Assembly (NCBI GenBank): GCA_959607825.1
Contig: CAUHNW010000001.1
Span: 1 to 64,000, forward strand
Reading direction: 5' to 3'
DNA from: HGM13006 sp900757695
GTDB lineage: Bacteria > Bacillota > Clostridia > Oscillospirales > Oscillospiraceae
DNA length: 64,000 nucleotides
In this document: positions 41,989 through 50,081 of the stretch, piece after piece
Position numbering within the stretch: position 1 is the first letter of the stretch
Layout: each line of letters starts with the position of its first letter
The notes under the pieces: generated by a model
The model's database searches: none
Told to the model about the DNA's origin: nothing
What the model saw: only the letters and a program-made list of their open reading frames with translations
Translations under genes and position numbers: made by a program

Positions 41989-42800
41989 ACTCCTTTGCCT
42001 CCTTTCAGCATGGGATGGCCTTCAGGCCCATAGCTGTTTTCCAGCGTCAGGGTGTCATAAGGCTCCGGCATGGGCGGATAGTTATCAGCCCAGTTGTAGG
42101 TATTGTCATGAACATTCATGGGAATGGTGGGATTGCCAAACTCCACCGCAAGGGCATCGTCCTTGGGGTCAATGTAGGTATCTGCGTTATACTGGGTGCC
42201 TGCCTGATAGTTCTGGTCGTTGGCCACCACAATATGATAGAGCTTGAACTTGCCGTCTTCCTTGACAAAGTCCGCACAGATCTTCAGGTACATCCACAGG
42301 CCGGAAGCCGTGCCGTCCTCCTTGAGATCAGACTGCTGGCCAATGGAATACCAGATGCCCTTGGCGCTCTGGCCGTCCTTTGCGATACGGACGATGGAGG
42401 TGGACATGGGGCACATATACATGGAGCCGGCGCCCAGCAGCTTCTCGTCCTCGGGGATCCCTTGCTTCTCGCAGTAGGTTTTCAGCTGTGCCTTGCGCTT
42501 TGCCATGAACTCATCCACATACCAGCGCTGGACTTCGGACTTTCCATAATAGTAGCCATAGTTGGAGCCGTAGGACGCCTTTGCGGCATGGAGCGGCTGG
42601 GATACCCAGAGCTCGTCCAGCTCCTTCTGGCGAAGATCCGCAGCCTGATAGTAGGAGCGGAGGCTCATAAGATCCCGCACTTCCTCAATATCCGTGACCA
42701 TCTGGATCATGTCCGCATCGGAGAGCCGGGGCAGCGGATAATGCTTGGCAACATTGTGCTCAAACCATGCGGGAGCCTTTTTTGCATTCCAATCGATCAT
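41985..42800 (-). CDS. SnoaL/NTF2-like protein 2
   Basis: A 271-residue protein with a SnoaL/NTF2-like core. It shares with protein 1 the run D-E-K-L-L-G-A-G ... C-A-D-F-V-K-E-D-G-K-F-K-L-Y-H-I-V and the tail M-P-E-P-Y-D-T-L. It is clearly longer than the 130-180 residues usual for the family because of an N-terminal helical part and a C-terminal tail of about 70. I chose ATG42800; the AGAAGGAGG just upstream is its ribosome binding site, and the earlier TTG would lie within it. It starts 17 bp after the stop of protein 1. Function unknown. Confidence 0.82.
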   Translation of the reverse strand: MIDWNAKKAPAWFEHNVAKHYPLPRLSDADMIQMVTDIEEVRDLMSLRSYYQAADLRQKELDELWVSQPLHAAKASYGSNYGYYYGKSEVQRWYVDEFMAKRKAQLKTYCEKQGIPEDEKLLGAGSMYMCPMSTSIVRIAKDGQSAKGIWYSIGQQSDLKEDGTASGLWMYLKICADFVKEDGKFKLYHIVVANDQNYQAGTQYNADTYIDPKDDALAVEFGNPTIPMNVHDNTYNWADNYPPMPEPYDTLTLENSYGPEGHPMLKGGKGV

Positions 42801-42817
42801 AATTCGCAGCCTCCTTC

Positions 42818-43537
42818 TCAAACGCCATAGCTGAAGGTATCAGCAAAGGTCTTATAGGGTTCCGGCACTCTGGGAGGCTTGGCGGGGCCACGGGATGCGG
42901 AGTAGGTCTCATAGACGGTCTCCTTCACCGTGGGCTCCGGAAGCTTAATGCCCCGCAGTTCCTCAAACTCCGGCAGATCCGGGAAGTTATTCTCCGGCAT
43001 GCCCCAGTCCACGCCATTGGGGCAGTGGACATCTTCTACCCGGAGCACATGCCACAGCTTCATGTGGCCGTCCTCCCGGACAAAGTCTGCGCAGTAGTAG
43101 CCCCAGGACCAGTTGGTTACAGGCCCCTTTTCGGTGATGTCCGTAATGGAGCCCTCTACCATCCAGATGGCTTTGGCCGTTTCGCCGTCCTCAGCCTCCT
43201 GCATATAGAAGCTAGTCAGCGGCTCAGCCTTGAAGGGGCCGACACCATAGAGCTCCTCATTGGAGAGCTGGCCCAGCTGCTGGGGGAATATCTTCTGAAG
43301 GCACTTGGACTTTTTCTCCGTAGCAGCACATACTGCATTGTAGTAGCCCTTTACGGCCTCCCGTCCCACATAGTAGCCATGATTGAAGCCAAGTGAAATA
43401 TCATCCCGGCTGCAGAACAGGCTGTCTACAATGGTGTCTTCCTTGCAGAGCAGGCAATTCGTTACATACTTGCCCATAATGTTCTTGATCTCACGGCGAT
43501 CCTCAAACCGCTCGGTGAGCTGAAGCGTTGATAGCAT
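42818..43537 (-). CDS. SnoaL/NTF2-like protein 1
   Basis: A 239-residue protein, first of the operon. Residues 10-150 are SnoaL-like: R-R-E-I-K-N-I-M-G-K-Y near the start, G-Y-Y-V-G-R-E-A-V-K-G-Y-Y near residue 55, and Y-C-A-D-F-V-R-E-D-G-H-M-K-L-W-H-V near 145. The tail carries V-P-E-P-Y-K-T-F. I chose ATG43537 with AAAGGAG upstream; the earlier frame from 43615 would cover the promoter. SnoaL-type folds often catalyse dehydration or isomerisation by acid-base chemistry, but I cannot name the reaction. Confidence 0.82.
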   Translation of the reverse strand: MLSTLQLTERFEDRREIKNIMGKYVTNCLLCKEDTIVDSLFCSRDDISLGFNHGYYVGREAVKGYYNAVCAATEKKSKCLQKIFPQQLGQLSNEELYGVGPFKAEPLTSFYMQEAEDGETAKAIWMVEGSITDITEKGPVTNWSWGYYCADFVREDGHMKLWHVLRVEDVHCPNGVDWGMPENNFPDLPEFEELRGIKLPEPTVKETVYETYSASRGPAKPPRVPEPYKTFADTFSYGV

Positions 43538-43567
43538 ATCATTACTCCTTTCGGCGATGTTGCCTTT

Positions 43568-43597
43568 ATTATATCGAGTCCACACCATTCCCGCCAA
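43568..43597 (-). promoter_or_regulatory. Promoter of the SnoaL-like operon
   Basis: On the minus strand TTGGCG (43597-43592), 18 bp, TATAAT (43573-43568). Confidence 0.6.
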
Positions 43598-43646
43598 TAC
43601 CCATTTTCTATGCATGATAACCGGCGGTTATAGGCCGCACCTCTCG

Positions 43647-43679
43647 AAAAAAACTGCGGCAGAAAAATTCTGCCGCAGT
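43647..43679 (-). terminator. Intrinsic terminator of the HtrA gene
   Basis: ACTGCGGCAGAA and TTCTGCCGCAGT form a 12-bp stem with an AAA-type loop; on the minus strand TTTTTT follows. Confidence 0.92.
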
Positions 43680-43692
43680 CCAAGTCGTATAT

Positions 43693-45336
43693 TTAGTTGC
43701 CAAAGAAATCAAAGGGATTGATGGTCTGGCCCTGCTGGCTCTGATCCTGCTGATCCTGCTGATCCTGCTGATTCTCTGTCTGCTGGTTTTCAGTGGTAGT
43801 CTCCGCCTGCATCTCATCAAAGGTGATGGTCACATCCAGCTTATCGCCGGTCTCGGTCCGGTAGATGCTGACTGTCGCAGTATCACCGGGGGTATAGTCC
43901 TTCAGCTTCTGCTTCAGCGCCGCAACGCTGGTAGTTTCGTCACCGTCGATTGCACAGATCAGATCGCCCTTCTGGATACCCGCATTGTCCGCCGCAGAGC
44001 CGGAGGTGACGTCTGCCACATACACGCCGGTAGGCAGGTTATAATACTGTGCTACCGTGTTGTCCATTGCCCGGACGGAAACGCCCATGGACACACGGCC
44101 CTTTACATAGCCGTACTGCATCAGGTCATTGACAATACTCATGGCGTCATTGATGGGGATGCAGAAGCCAATGCCCTCCACCGATGCGGAATTGCTGTAG
44201 CCGGAGCTGCTGTACTTTGCGGTGGTGATGCCCACCACGTTGCCGTTCATATCAAAGATGGGGCCGCCGGAGTTGCCGGAGTTGATGGCGCAGTCGGTCT
44301 GGAACATATTGATGGTGGTGCCGGTGCTGCTCTCGGAGATCTCACGATCCAGTGCGGAAACATAACCGACTGTCAGTGTATTGGTAAGCTCACCCAGAGG
44401 ATTGCCGATGGCGCACACCTGCTGGCCAACCTCAATGTTGTCGCTGTTGCCGATGGATACAGTGGGGAAATCCTCGCTCCCTTCGATCTTCAGCAGTGCC
44501 ACATCATTGACCTCATCTGCGCCGATCACGGTGGCATCATACTCTTCGCCGGAGGTGGTCATGACGGTCAGCTTCTCAGCACCAGACACTACATGGTTGT
44601 TGGTAATCACATAGCCGTCCTTGGAGATGATCATACCGCTGCCGGAGGATCTGGATTCCGTCTGGCCCCAATAGGTGGAGGTAGTGCCCTGATTGTAGAC
44701 AAGCACCACCGCATTGACATAGTTCTCATAGACATCCTGCGGTGTCATTTTTGTGGATGTAGAGTTTGTGGTCACATCAATGGTGGTCTTATTGAATACG
44801 GTGGCATCCTTCGCAGAACCATTGTCCTCTTCCGTTTCCTGCACCTGTGCGGAGCTGCTATCCCCCGACTCGGTCACAGTGCCGCCCCGGACTGCCGCTG
44901 CGATACCGCCGCCGCAGAGGCCGCCAACCAGTGCACACACCAGCGCAACTGCCACAACGCCCTTGCCGGTCATACCGCCCTTATGCTTTTTGGGAGGCTG
45001 GGGATTTTCCACATGATAGCCGGACATGGGATTCACCGGGGGGACGGCACCGCCGCCGCCCGTGTACGCATGATAGCCGCTCTGCTGCTCCGGTGCCTGA
45101 TAGCCTTGGGTGCCGCCGGCCTCACCGGTCTGGCTCTGGGCGCTCTGCCCTGCTGTGGGGTCGGTATTCGGAGCGGCATAGCCATTCTGATAACCGCTGC
45201 TCTGAACATTTTCCGCAGCCCGGCCATTGGGGTCGCCGACACTGTGATAATAACCGGATGTATTGTTTTCCGGAACCTGCTGCTGATTCTGCTGGCTGGT
45301 GCCGGGATTGGAATCATAATCAAATTCATTGCTCAT
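43693..45336 (-). CDS. HtrA/DegP-like trypsin-like serine protease with PDZ domain
   Basis: A 547-residue membrane-anchored protease. Residues 1-120 are a cytoplasmic Gln/Tyr/Gly-rich tail and a transmembrane helix spans about 126-149. The trypsin-like domain has H248 (T-N-N-H-V-V), D278 (N-D-V-A-L-L) and S356 (G-N-S-G-G-P). A PDZ domain follows at about 410-510 and the C-terminus is Gln/Asp repetitive. It handles misfolded extracytoplasmic proteins. AAGGAG precedes ATG45336. It is a single gene with its own terminator. Confidence 0.95.
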   Translation of the reverse strand: MSNEFDYDSNPGTSQQNQQQVPENNTSGYYHSVGDPNGRAAENVQSSGYQNGYAAPNTDPTAGQSAQSQTGEAGGTQGYQAPEQQSGYHAYTGGGGAVPPVNPMSGYHVENPQPPKKHKGGMTGKGVVAVALVCALVGGLCGGGIAAAVRGGTVTESGDSSSAQVQETEEDNGSAKDATVFNKTTIDVTTNSTSTKMTPQDVYENYVNAVVLVYNQGTTSTYWGQTESRSSGSGMIISKDGYVITNNHVVSGAEKLTVMTTSGEEYDATVIGADEVNDVALLKIEGSEDFPTVSIGNSDNIEVGQQVCAIGNPLGELTNTLTVGYVSALDREISESSTGTTINMFQTDCAINSGNSGGPIFDMNGNVVGITTAKYSSSGYSNSASVEGIGFCIPINDAMSIVNDLMQYGYVKGRVSMGVSVRAMDNTVAQYYNLPTGVYVADVTSGSAADNAGIQKGDLICAIDGDETTSVAALKQKLKDYTPGDTATVSIYRTETGDKLDVTITFDEMQAETTTENQQTENQQDQQDQQDQSQQGQTINPFDFFGN

Positions 45337-45458
45337 GATGGTACGCTCCTTTTTGCTTCTTTTTGTTTACGCTCATATGATAATTTCTAATTATGTCCAA
45401 AATATAGACAGACTCAAAACGTTATTTGAACAATCCTTGAAATAATTATGAGGAAACA

Positions 45459-45770
45459 TCACCCCAGCTGAAACATCCCCGCTTCCAAAAGGGCCGACAG
45501 GCAGGTATTCACCTCTTCATCCGTAAACAGCGGCGCATATTTCCCCTGAATGACCAGCGCCTCTGTGGTCAAATCCAGCCGCCCCGCCTTTTTGAGCGGT
45601 TCAAACTGCCGCGTCATCTGTCCCCTGCGGAGCAGCTCCTTCACAGCCTGAGCGCCGCCAAGCTTTTCAGCCTGCTGAAGCAGTCTTGTCTCCTCCACAC
45701 CTGTTACCTCCGCAGCGGTTTTCAGCTGCGCAATGAGCTGGGCTGTAAAGCCTGTTTCCAGTTTTGTCAT
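45459..45770 (-). CDS. Hypothetical small helical protein
   Basis: A 103-residue protein without a signal peptide or transmembrane segment. It is rich in Leu, Ala and Glu with heptad-like spacing, and contains V-K-E-L-L-R-R-G and D-E-E-V-N-T-C-L-S-A-L-L-E-A-G. AGGAGG lies upstream of ATG45770. I do not recognise a family. It is read with its neighbours on the minus strand; the Mrp gene upstream ends with a terminator, so it probably has its own promoter. Confidence 0.6.
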   Translation of the reverse strand: MTKLETGFTAQLIAQLKTAAEVTGVEETRLLQQAEKLGGAQAVKELLRRGQMTRQFEPLKKAGRLDLTTEALVIQGKYAPLFTDEEVNTCLSALLEAGMFQLG

Positions 45771-45827
45771 ACTGCACCTCCTATGACATATTGCCCCGGC
45801 AGAATGTATTTCATTCCATACCGCCGG

Positions 45828-45859
45828 AAAACAAGGCGTACCCTTTCGAGTACGCCTTG
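45828..45859 (-). terminator. Intrinsic terminator of the Mrp gene
   Basis: CAAGGCGTAC and GTACGCCTTG form a perfect 10-bp stem with an 8-nt loop; TTTTCC follows on the minus strand. Confidence 0.85.
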
Positions 45860-45866
45860 GGTATGC

Positions 45867-46691
45867 TTACAGCTTTTCCAGTACGTCCGCAGCCGGTGCA
45901 ATGGCATCCACCTTGGCATGCTCCAGCAGGCCCTCGTCCATGGCCTGCGCCACCATGGGATCAATGGGCAGCTTACACAGGACGGGAATGCCCAGCTCCT
46001 TCGCCACCGCATCGATCTTGCTCTTTCCAAAGACCTCGATCTTTTTGCCGCAGTCCGGGCAGGTGAGATAGCTGTAGTTCTCCACCAGACCCAGCACGGG
46101 AATATTCATCATCTCCGCCATCTTCACGGCCTTGGTCACGATCATGCTCACCAGATCCTGAGGCGATGTCACCACAATGATCCCATCAATGGGCAGGCTC
46201 TGGAATACCGTCAGCGGCACATCACCGGTTCCGGGCGGCATGTCCACAAACAGAAAGTCTACGTCCTTCCATACCACATCCGTCCAGAACTGCTTTACAA
46301 CGCCTGCCAGTACCGGCCCACGCCAGATCACCGGATCCGTCTCATTTTCCAGCAGCAGATTAACACTCATCACATCGATGCCGGTCTCACTGCGCAGAGG
46401 GATCAGTCCCTCCTCACATCCGCCCGGATGACCGTGGACGTTAAATGCCGTGGGAATAGACGGGCCGGTGATATCTGCATCCATTACAGCCGTATGCTTG
46501 CCTCTGCGGCTGAGCTCCACCGCCAGCATAGAGGTTACGGTGGATTTTCCCACACCGCCCTTACCGCTGACGACACCGATGACTTTTTTTACGTTGGAAA
46601 GCGGATTTGCCTTGGCCAGAAGGCTCTCTTCCTTCCGGCTGGAGCAGCTCTCTCCGCAGGAGGAACACTGTCCGCTGCAATTTTCACTCAT
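45867..46691 (-). CDS. Mrp/NBP35 family iron-sulfur carrier ATPase
   Basis: A 274-residue P-loop protein that carries and delivers 4Fe-4S clusters. The N-terminus has a Cys cluster (C-S-G-Q-C-S-S-C and further Cys), the deviant Walker A K-G-G-V-G-K-S-T is near residue 44, M-P-P-G-T-G-D near residue 151, and a C-P-D-C pair near residue 214 for the cluster. It probably supplies the iron-sulfur enzymes typical of anaerobes. AAGGATGAGA precedes the ATG. Confidence 0.93.
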   Translation of the reverse strand: MSENCSGQCSSCGESCSSRKEESLLAKANPLSNVKKVIGVVSGKGGVGKSTVTSMLAVELSRRGKHTAVMDADITGPSIPTAFNVHGHPGGCEEGLIPLRSETGIDVMSVNLLLENETDPVIWRGPVLAGVVKQFWTDVVWKDVDFLFVDMPPGTGDVPLTVFQSLPIDGIIVVTSPQDLVSMIVTKAVKMAEMMNIPVLGLVENYSYLTCPDCGKKIEVFGKSKIDAVAKELGIPVLCKLPIDPMVAQAMDEGLLEHAKVDAIAPAADVLEKL

Positions 46692-46720
46692 AGGATCTCA
46701 TCCTTCCTGATTTAATACAA

Positions 46721-46748
46721 AATGGAGGCCGAGTCATCAGCCTCCATT
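46721..46748 (-). terminator. Intrinsic terminator after the GNAT gene
   Basis: AATGGAGGC and GCCTCCATT form a 9-bp stem; on the minus strand TTGT follows. It separates the GNAT-YdcF-ABC-F group from the Mrp gene. Confidence 0.75.
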
Positions 46749-46752
46749 TATT

Positions 46753-47289
46753 CTACCCCATTTTGCAGGGATTTGAAAGCCCCATTTCAAAGAAAATGAG
46801 TTTTTCCGGAATCACGCCCTGATGCAGCACCTGCCGCTTCCCTCGAAGTGCAAATCCGCAGCTCTGATAAAGCGCAGCCGCCGGGCGGTTTCCCGCCGCT
46901 GTATCCAGCCGCAGCGCCTTCATTTTCTGCCGCACCGCCTCATCTATGGCGAAATTAACCATAGCCCTTCCATAGCCCCGGCCTGCCCGGCTGGGCGGGA
47001 TGCACAGAGTGTGGAGCACCATGACCGCATCCGGTTCTGCGGGAATCTCCCACGGGATCTCCTGATAGTCCGCTGCCTGCTGATGATTCAGGATTATGCT
47101 GCCGCCAAAGCCGGCTTCGTCCACGAGCACCCACATATCCCCGAGATTCTCTTCCGCCCACGCCCGGTTGGGGTACACGTCCAGTACCCAGCCAGAATAG
47201 TTTTCCTCCGGCGGAATATTCCGGAGCAGTTCCCGATAGCTTTCCTCTATGGCGTCAAGGTCTGTCTGCGCCGCCTTTCGAATCTGCAT
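46753..47289 (-). CDS. GNAT family N-acetyltransferase
   Basis: A 178-residue acetyltransferase. L-H-T-L-C-I-P-P-S-R-A-G-R-G-Y-G-R-A-M-V at about 92-111 is the acetyl-CoA loop, and N-R-P-A-A-A-L-Y-Q-S-C-G-F near residue 138 the second motif. GGGAGACGC lies upstream of ATG47289. It sits 12 bp after the YdcF gene, so the two are co-transcribed. Substrate unknown. Confidence 0.9.
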   Translation of the reverse strand: MQIRKAAQTDLDAIEESYRELLRNIPPEENYSGWVLDVYPNRAWAEENLGDMWVLVDEAGFGGSIILNHQQAADYQEIPWEIPAEPDAVMVLHTLCIPPSRAGRGYGRAMVNFAIDEAVRQKMKALRLDTAAGNRPAAALYQSCGFALRGKRQVLHQGVIPEKLIFFEMGLSNPCKMG

Positions 47290-47301
47290 AAGCGTCTCCC
47301 T

Positions 47302-48051
47302 TCAGTTCCCCCGCTGGAAGGCCGCCTTTACAAACGCAAACACCTCCCGCAGGGTATAGTTCACCCGGTAAAACCAGCGGTCCGTATGGGCCGGAACCGC
47401 ACAGGTCTTAATATTGAGTCCATCTGCAATGAATGCCGCCCGGCGCTGGTGGAACTCACTGGTGATCAGTGCCACCGCATGTCTGCTGCCTCCACGGGCC
47501 TCGATCATCGCCCAGCTGTTGCGCAGGTTTTCTCTGGTGGTGTGGCTCTGGTCCTCCATCACAAGGCGGTTCGGATCAGCACCCATGGAAACCAGCGTAT
47601 CATACATGCACTTTGCTTCCGTTTCCGGCTCATCGGGCCCCTGTCCGCCGGACAGGATCACAACGGCATCGGGATTCTTCTCCATGAACTCCTGTGCCGC
47701 TGCCAGCCGGTTCCGCATGATCCGTGATGCACTGCCGTTATCCTGTACTGCGGCACCCAGAACGATTGCGTAATCTGCCTTCTCGGCGCTTTTCCAGTCC
47801 GCAGCACCGCTGGATGTAATAATTCCCATTGCCGCCATTAAAATCACAACTCCTGCCGAGGCTGCAACTGCCATAATCTCGATTGCCGTCTGCTTCCCCT
47901 TGGTTGGTCTCCGCCACAGCAGTGCTGAGATCCCCATGGCAAGGCCCAGCAGCAGAAGAACCACACCGGTCGGCTGCATATGCACCGGAAGCAGCAGCAT
48001 CACAACGCCCGCCGCCAGAAACAGCACCGAAAATATCCATAGCTTTTTCAT
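47302..48051 (-). CDS. YdcF family protein (DUF218)
   Basis: A 249-residue protein with three to four N-terminal transmembrane helices (to about residue 80) and a DUF218 domain from about 90: A-I-V-L-G-A-A-V-Q near 95, L-S-G-G-Q-G near 133, then T-R-E-N-L-R-N-S and T-S-E-F-H-Q-R-R. The conserved acidic and basic residues suggest a nucleotide- or lipid-linked substrate, and family members include SanA/YdcF-type envelope proteins. It lies 6 bp after the ABC-F gene, in one operon. Confidence 0.9.
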   Translation of the reverse strand: MKKLWIFSVLFLAAGVVMLLLPVHMQPTGVVLLLLGLAMGISALLWRRPTKGKQTAIEIMAVAASAGVVILMAAMGIITSSGAADWKSAEKADYAIVLGAAVQDNGSASRIMRNRLAAAQEFMEKNPDAVVILSGGQGPDEPETEAKCMYDTLVSMGADPNRLVMEDQSHTTRENLRNSWAMIEARGGSRHAVALITSEFHQRRAAFIADGLNIKTCAVPAHTDRWFYRVNYTLREVFAFVKAAFQRGN

Positions 48052-48057
48052 GATATG

Positions 48058-49956
48058 TTACGCCTCCAAATCCGATGACAGCTGCTCCCACTGGGCATAC
48101 ATCTCATCCAATTGGGCCTGAGCCTCCGTCTGCTGCTCCAGCAGCTCGCTGAGCCGGGTATAGTCGGCCGCCGCCTCCTGGATCTGTGGCTCCAGTGCTT
48201 CGAGCTTTGCCTCCTGCTTCTCGATCTCCCGTTCCATCTTTGCAATCTGCTTTTCCAGCTGCTTCTGATTTTTCTTCTGGGCCGCCTCCGCCGTCACCGT
48301 GCGTTCCTTTTTTTCTTTGGGTGCCTTGTTCTGGGCGGGCTGCTGGGCCGCCTGCCGTTCCTTCATGGCCTTGAACTGCCGGTAGTTTCCCTTAAAGTCC
48401 GAGATTCTGCCGTCTTCCAGTTCCCATACCCGGTTGGCAAATTGGTCGATAAAATAGCGGTCATGGGATACGAACAGCAGCGTCCCCTGAAAGCCTGCCA
48501 CTGCGTTCTCGATCCACTCCCGGGAGGCAATGTCCAGATGGTTGGTGGGCTCGTCCAGAATCAGCAGATTGATCTCCTCATCCATCAGCATGCACAGCCT
48601 CAGGCGGCTCTGCTCGCCACCTGACAGGGCCGAAACCGGCTTGAACACATCTTCTCCCGAGAACAGAAATGCTCCCAAACGGTTTCTGGCCGTCTGTGTG
48701 GAATAATTCTTCTCATAGATCATGGTATCGAGGATCGAGCGCTCCGGATGGTCGAAATGGATGATCTGGGGCAGATAGGCCATTTTCACCGAAGGGCCGA
48801 ATTTGATTTTGCCGCCGGTGGGCTTTTCTTCTTTCATCAGCAGCTTCAGGAATGTGGATTTTCCCGTTCCGTTATCTCCCAGCAGTGCGATCCGGTCTCC
48901 TCCCTGCACCAGCAGATTGACATCCGAAAACAGCGTGCGGCCTTCAAAGCCCATGCTGAGATCCCGAAGCACCATGACCTCGTCTCCATGGAACTCCTTC
49001 TGGCCGAAGGAGGCATACATGGTCTTTTCCTTTGTGGGGCGTTCGGTTTTTTCAATGCGCTCAATGCGGCTTTGAATGCTCATGGCCCGGCGGTAAAGGG
49101 TGCGGTTGTTGATGCCCCAGCCCTTCATGCGCTCCATGGTGTAGGAGAGCTGAGCGATCTTTGCCTGCTCCTGCTCATACTGCTTGAGCTGAAGCTCATA
49201 CCGGGCCTCCTTTTCCTCCACGTAGAAGGAATAGTTGCCGCTGTAGTATTCCGCTTTTCCGCCCCGGAGTTCCACGATCCGGTCTACCACCTGATCCAGA
49301 AAATACCGGTCATGGGAAATGGTCAGCACCGTACCCTTAAACTTTTTCAGGTACTCCTCCAGCCACTCCACGCTCTTCATATCCAGATGATTGGTGGGCT
49401 CGTCCAGCAGCAGAATGTCCGTCTCCTCCAGCAGCAGACGGGCCAGATTCACTCTGGTCTTCTCGCCGCCGGAGAGCATGGAAAAGTCCTGCTCCCGCAT
49501 GGCGCTGGGGATACCGAGACCGTTGCAGATCTTATCCACATTCACGTCCATCTCATAGCCGCCACCGGATTGATACCGGGCCCCAAGACGGTCATATTCC
49601 TTCAGCACGGCATCGGTGGCCTCCCGGGCCATCTGCTGCTCCAGCTGCTCCATTTTTTTCTGAATATTCCGCAGCTCCCGAAAGGCGCAGCGCAGCACAT
49701 CCTCAACGGTATAGCCCTGGGGGTATCTGGGAATCTGGGAGATCAGCCCCACCTTTTTCCCCTGTGCAATCTCCACCGTTCCCTCGTCATAGCCGATCTC
49801 ACCAGTGAGAATGCGGAAAACCGTTGTCTTTCCTGCGCCGTTTTTGCCCAGCAGGCCCACACGCTCGCCCTGCTGCACCTCAAAGGTCAGGCCATCTAAC
49901 AGATTTTTTCCTACCTCAAAGGATTTCACCAGATCTTTTACATAAATATCTACCAT
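48058..49956 (-). CDS. ABC-F family ATPase
   Basis: A 632-residue protein with two ABC domains and no transmembrane segment. The first has G-K-N-G-A-G-K-T-T and L-S-G-G-E-K-T-R, the second G-D-N-G-T-G-K-S-T and L-S-G-G-E-Q-S-R; both Walker B motifs keep the catalytic Glu (L-D-E-P-T-N-H-L-D). A linker with many Gln and Arg joins them, and the C-terminus is a coiled coil (about 540-632). ABC-F proteins act on the ribosome, in translation or antibiotic protection. The structured stretch 49977-50066 lies just upstream. Confidence 0.93.
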   Translation of the reverse strand: MVDIYVKDLVKSFEVGKNLLDGLTFEVQQGERVGLLGKNGAGKTTVFRILTGEIGYDEGTVEIAQGKKVGLISQIPRYPQGYTVEDVLRCAFRELRNIQKKMEQLEQQMAREATDAVLKEYDRLGARYQSGGGYEMDVNVDKICNGLGIPSAMREQDFSMLSGGEKTRVNLARLLLEETDILLLDEPTNHLDMKSVEWLEEYLKKFKGTVLTISHDRYFLDQVVDRIVELRGGKAEYYSGNYSFYVEEKEARYELQLKQYEQEQAKIAQLSYTMERMKGWGINNRTLYRRAMSIQSRIERIEKTERPTKEKTMYASFGQKEFHGDEVMVLRDLSMGFEGRTLFSDVNLLVQGGDRIALLGDNGTGKSTFLKLLMKEEKPTGGKIKFGPSVKMAYLPQIIHFDHPERSILDTMIYEKNYSTQTARNRLGAFLFSGEDVFKPVSALSGGEQSRLRLCMLMDEEINLLILDEPTNHLDIASREWIENAVAGFQGTLLFVSHDRYFIDQFANRVWELEDGRISDFKGNYRQFKAMKERQAAQQPAQNKAPKEKKERTVTAEAAQKKNQKQLEKQIAKMEREIEKQEAKLEALEPQIQEAAADYTRLSELLEQQTEAQAQLDEMYAQWEQLSSDLEA

Positions 49957-49976
49957 AATGTTACCTTACCCGACAA

Positions 49977-50066
49977 AAGGCCGCTACTGCGGAGGGGAAT
50001 CCTAGGCGGCCACGCACCTCTTATGATGCGCTGCCGCGGGGTCTCCCCCTCCCCGCAATAACGGCC
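49977..50066 (-). ncRNA. Long structured element between guaB and the ABC-F gene
   Basis: Read on the minus strand, GGCCG near 50066 pairs with CGGCC near 49980, then GGGGAGGGG with CCCCTCC, with an inner stem (GCGGC-GCGCA / TGCGT-GGCCGC). TTTT follows at about 49978-49975. It is either a large guaB terminator or an attenuator-type leader of the ABC-F gene, which starts about 20 bp later. Confidence 0.5.
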
Positions 50067-50081
50067 TGAAATGAATTTGAA

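Noticed and set aside
45867..46691. MinD or nitrogenase NifH homologue
   Set aside because: The deviant Walker A fits the whole superfamily, but the M-P-P-G-T-G-D motif, Cys-rich N-terminus and C-P-D-C pair point to Mrp/NBP35.
49977..50066. 6S RNA
   Set aside because: It is only about 90 nt and lacks the central bubble and length (about 160-200 nt) expected for 6S RNA.
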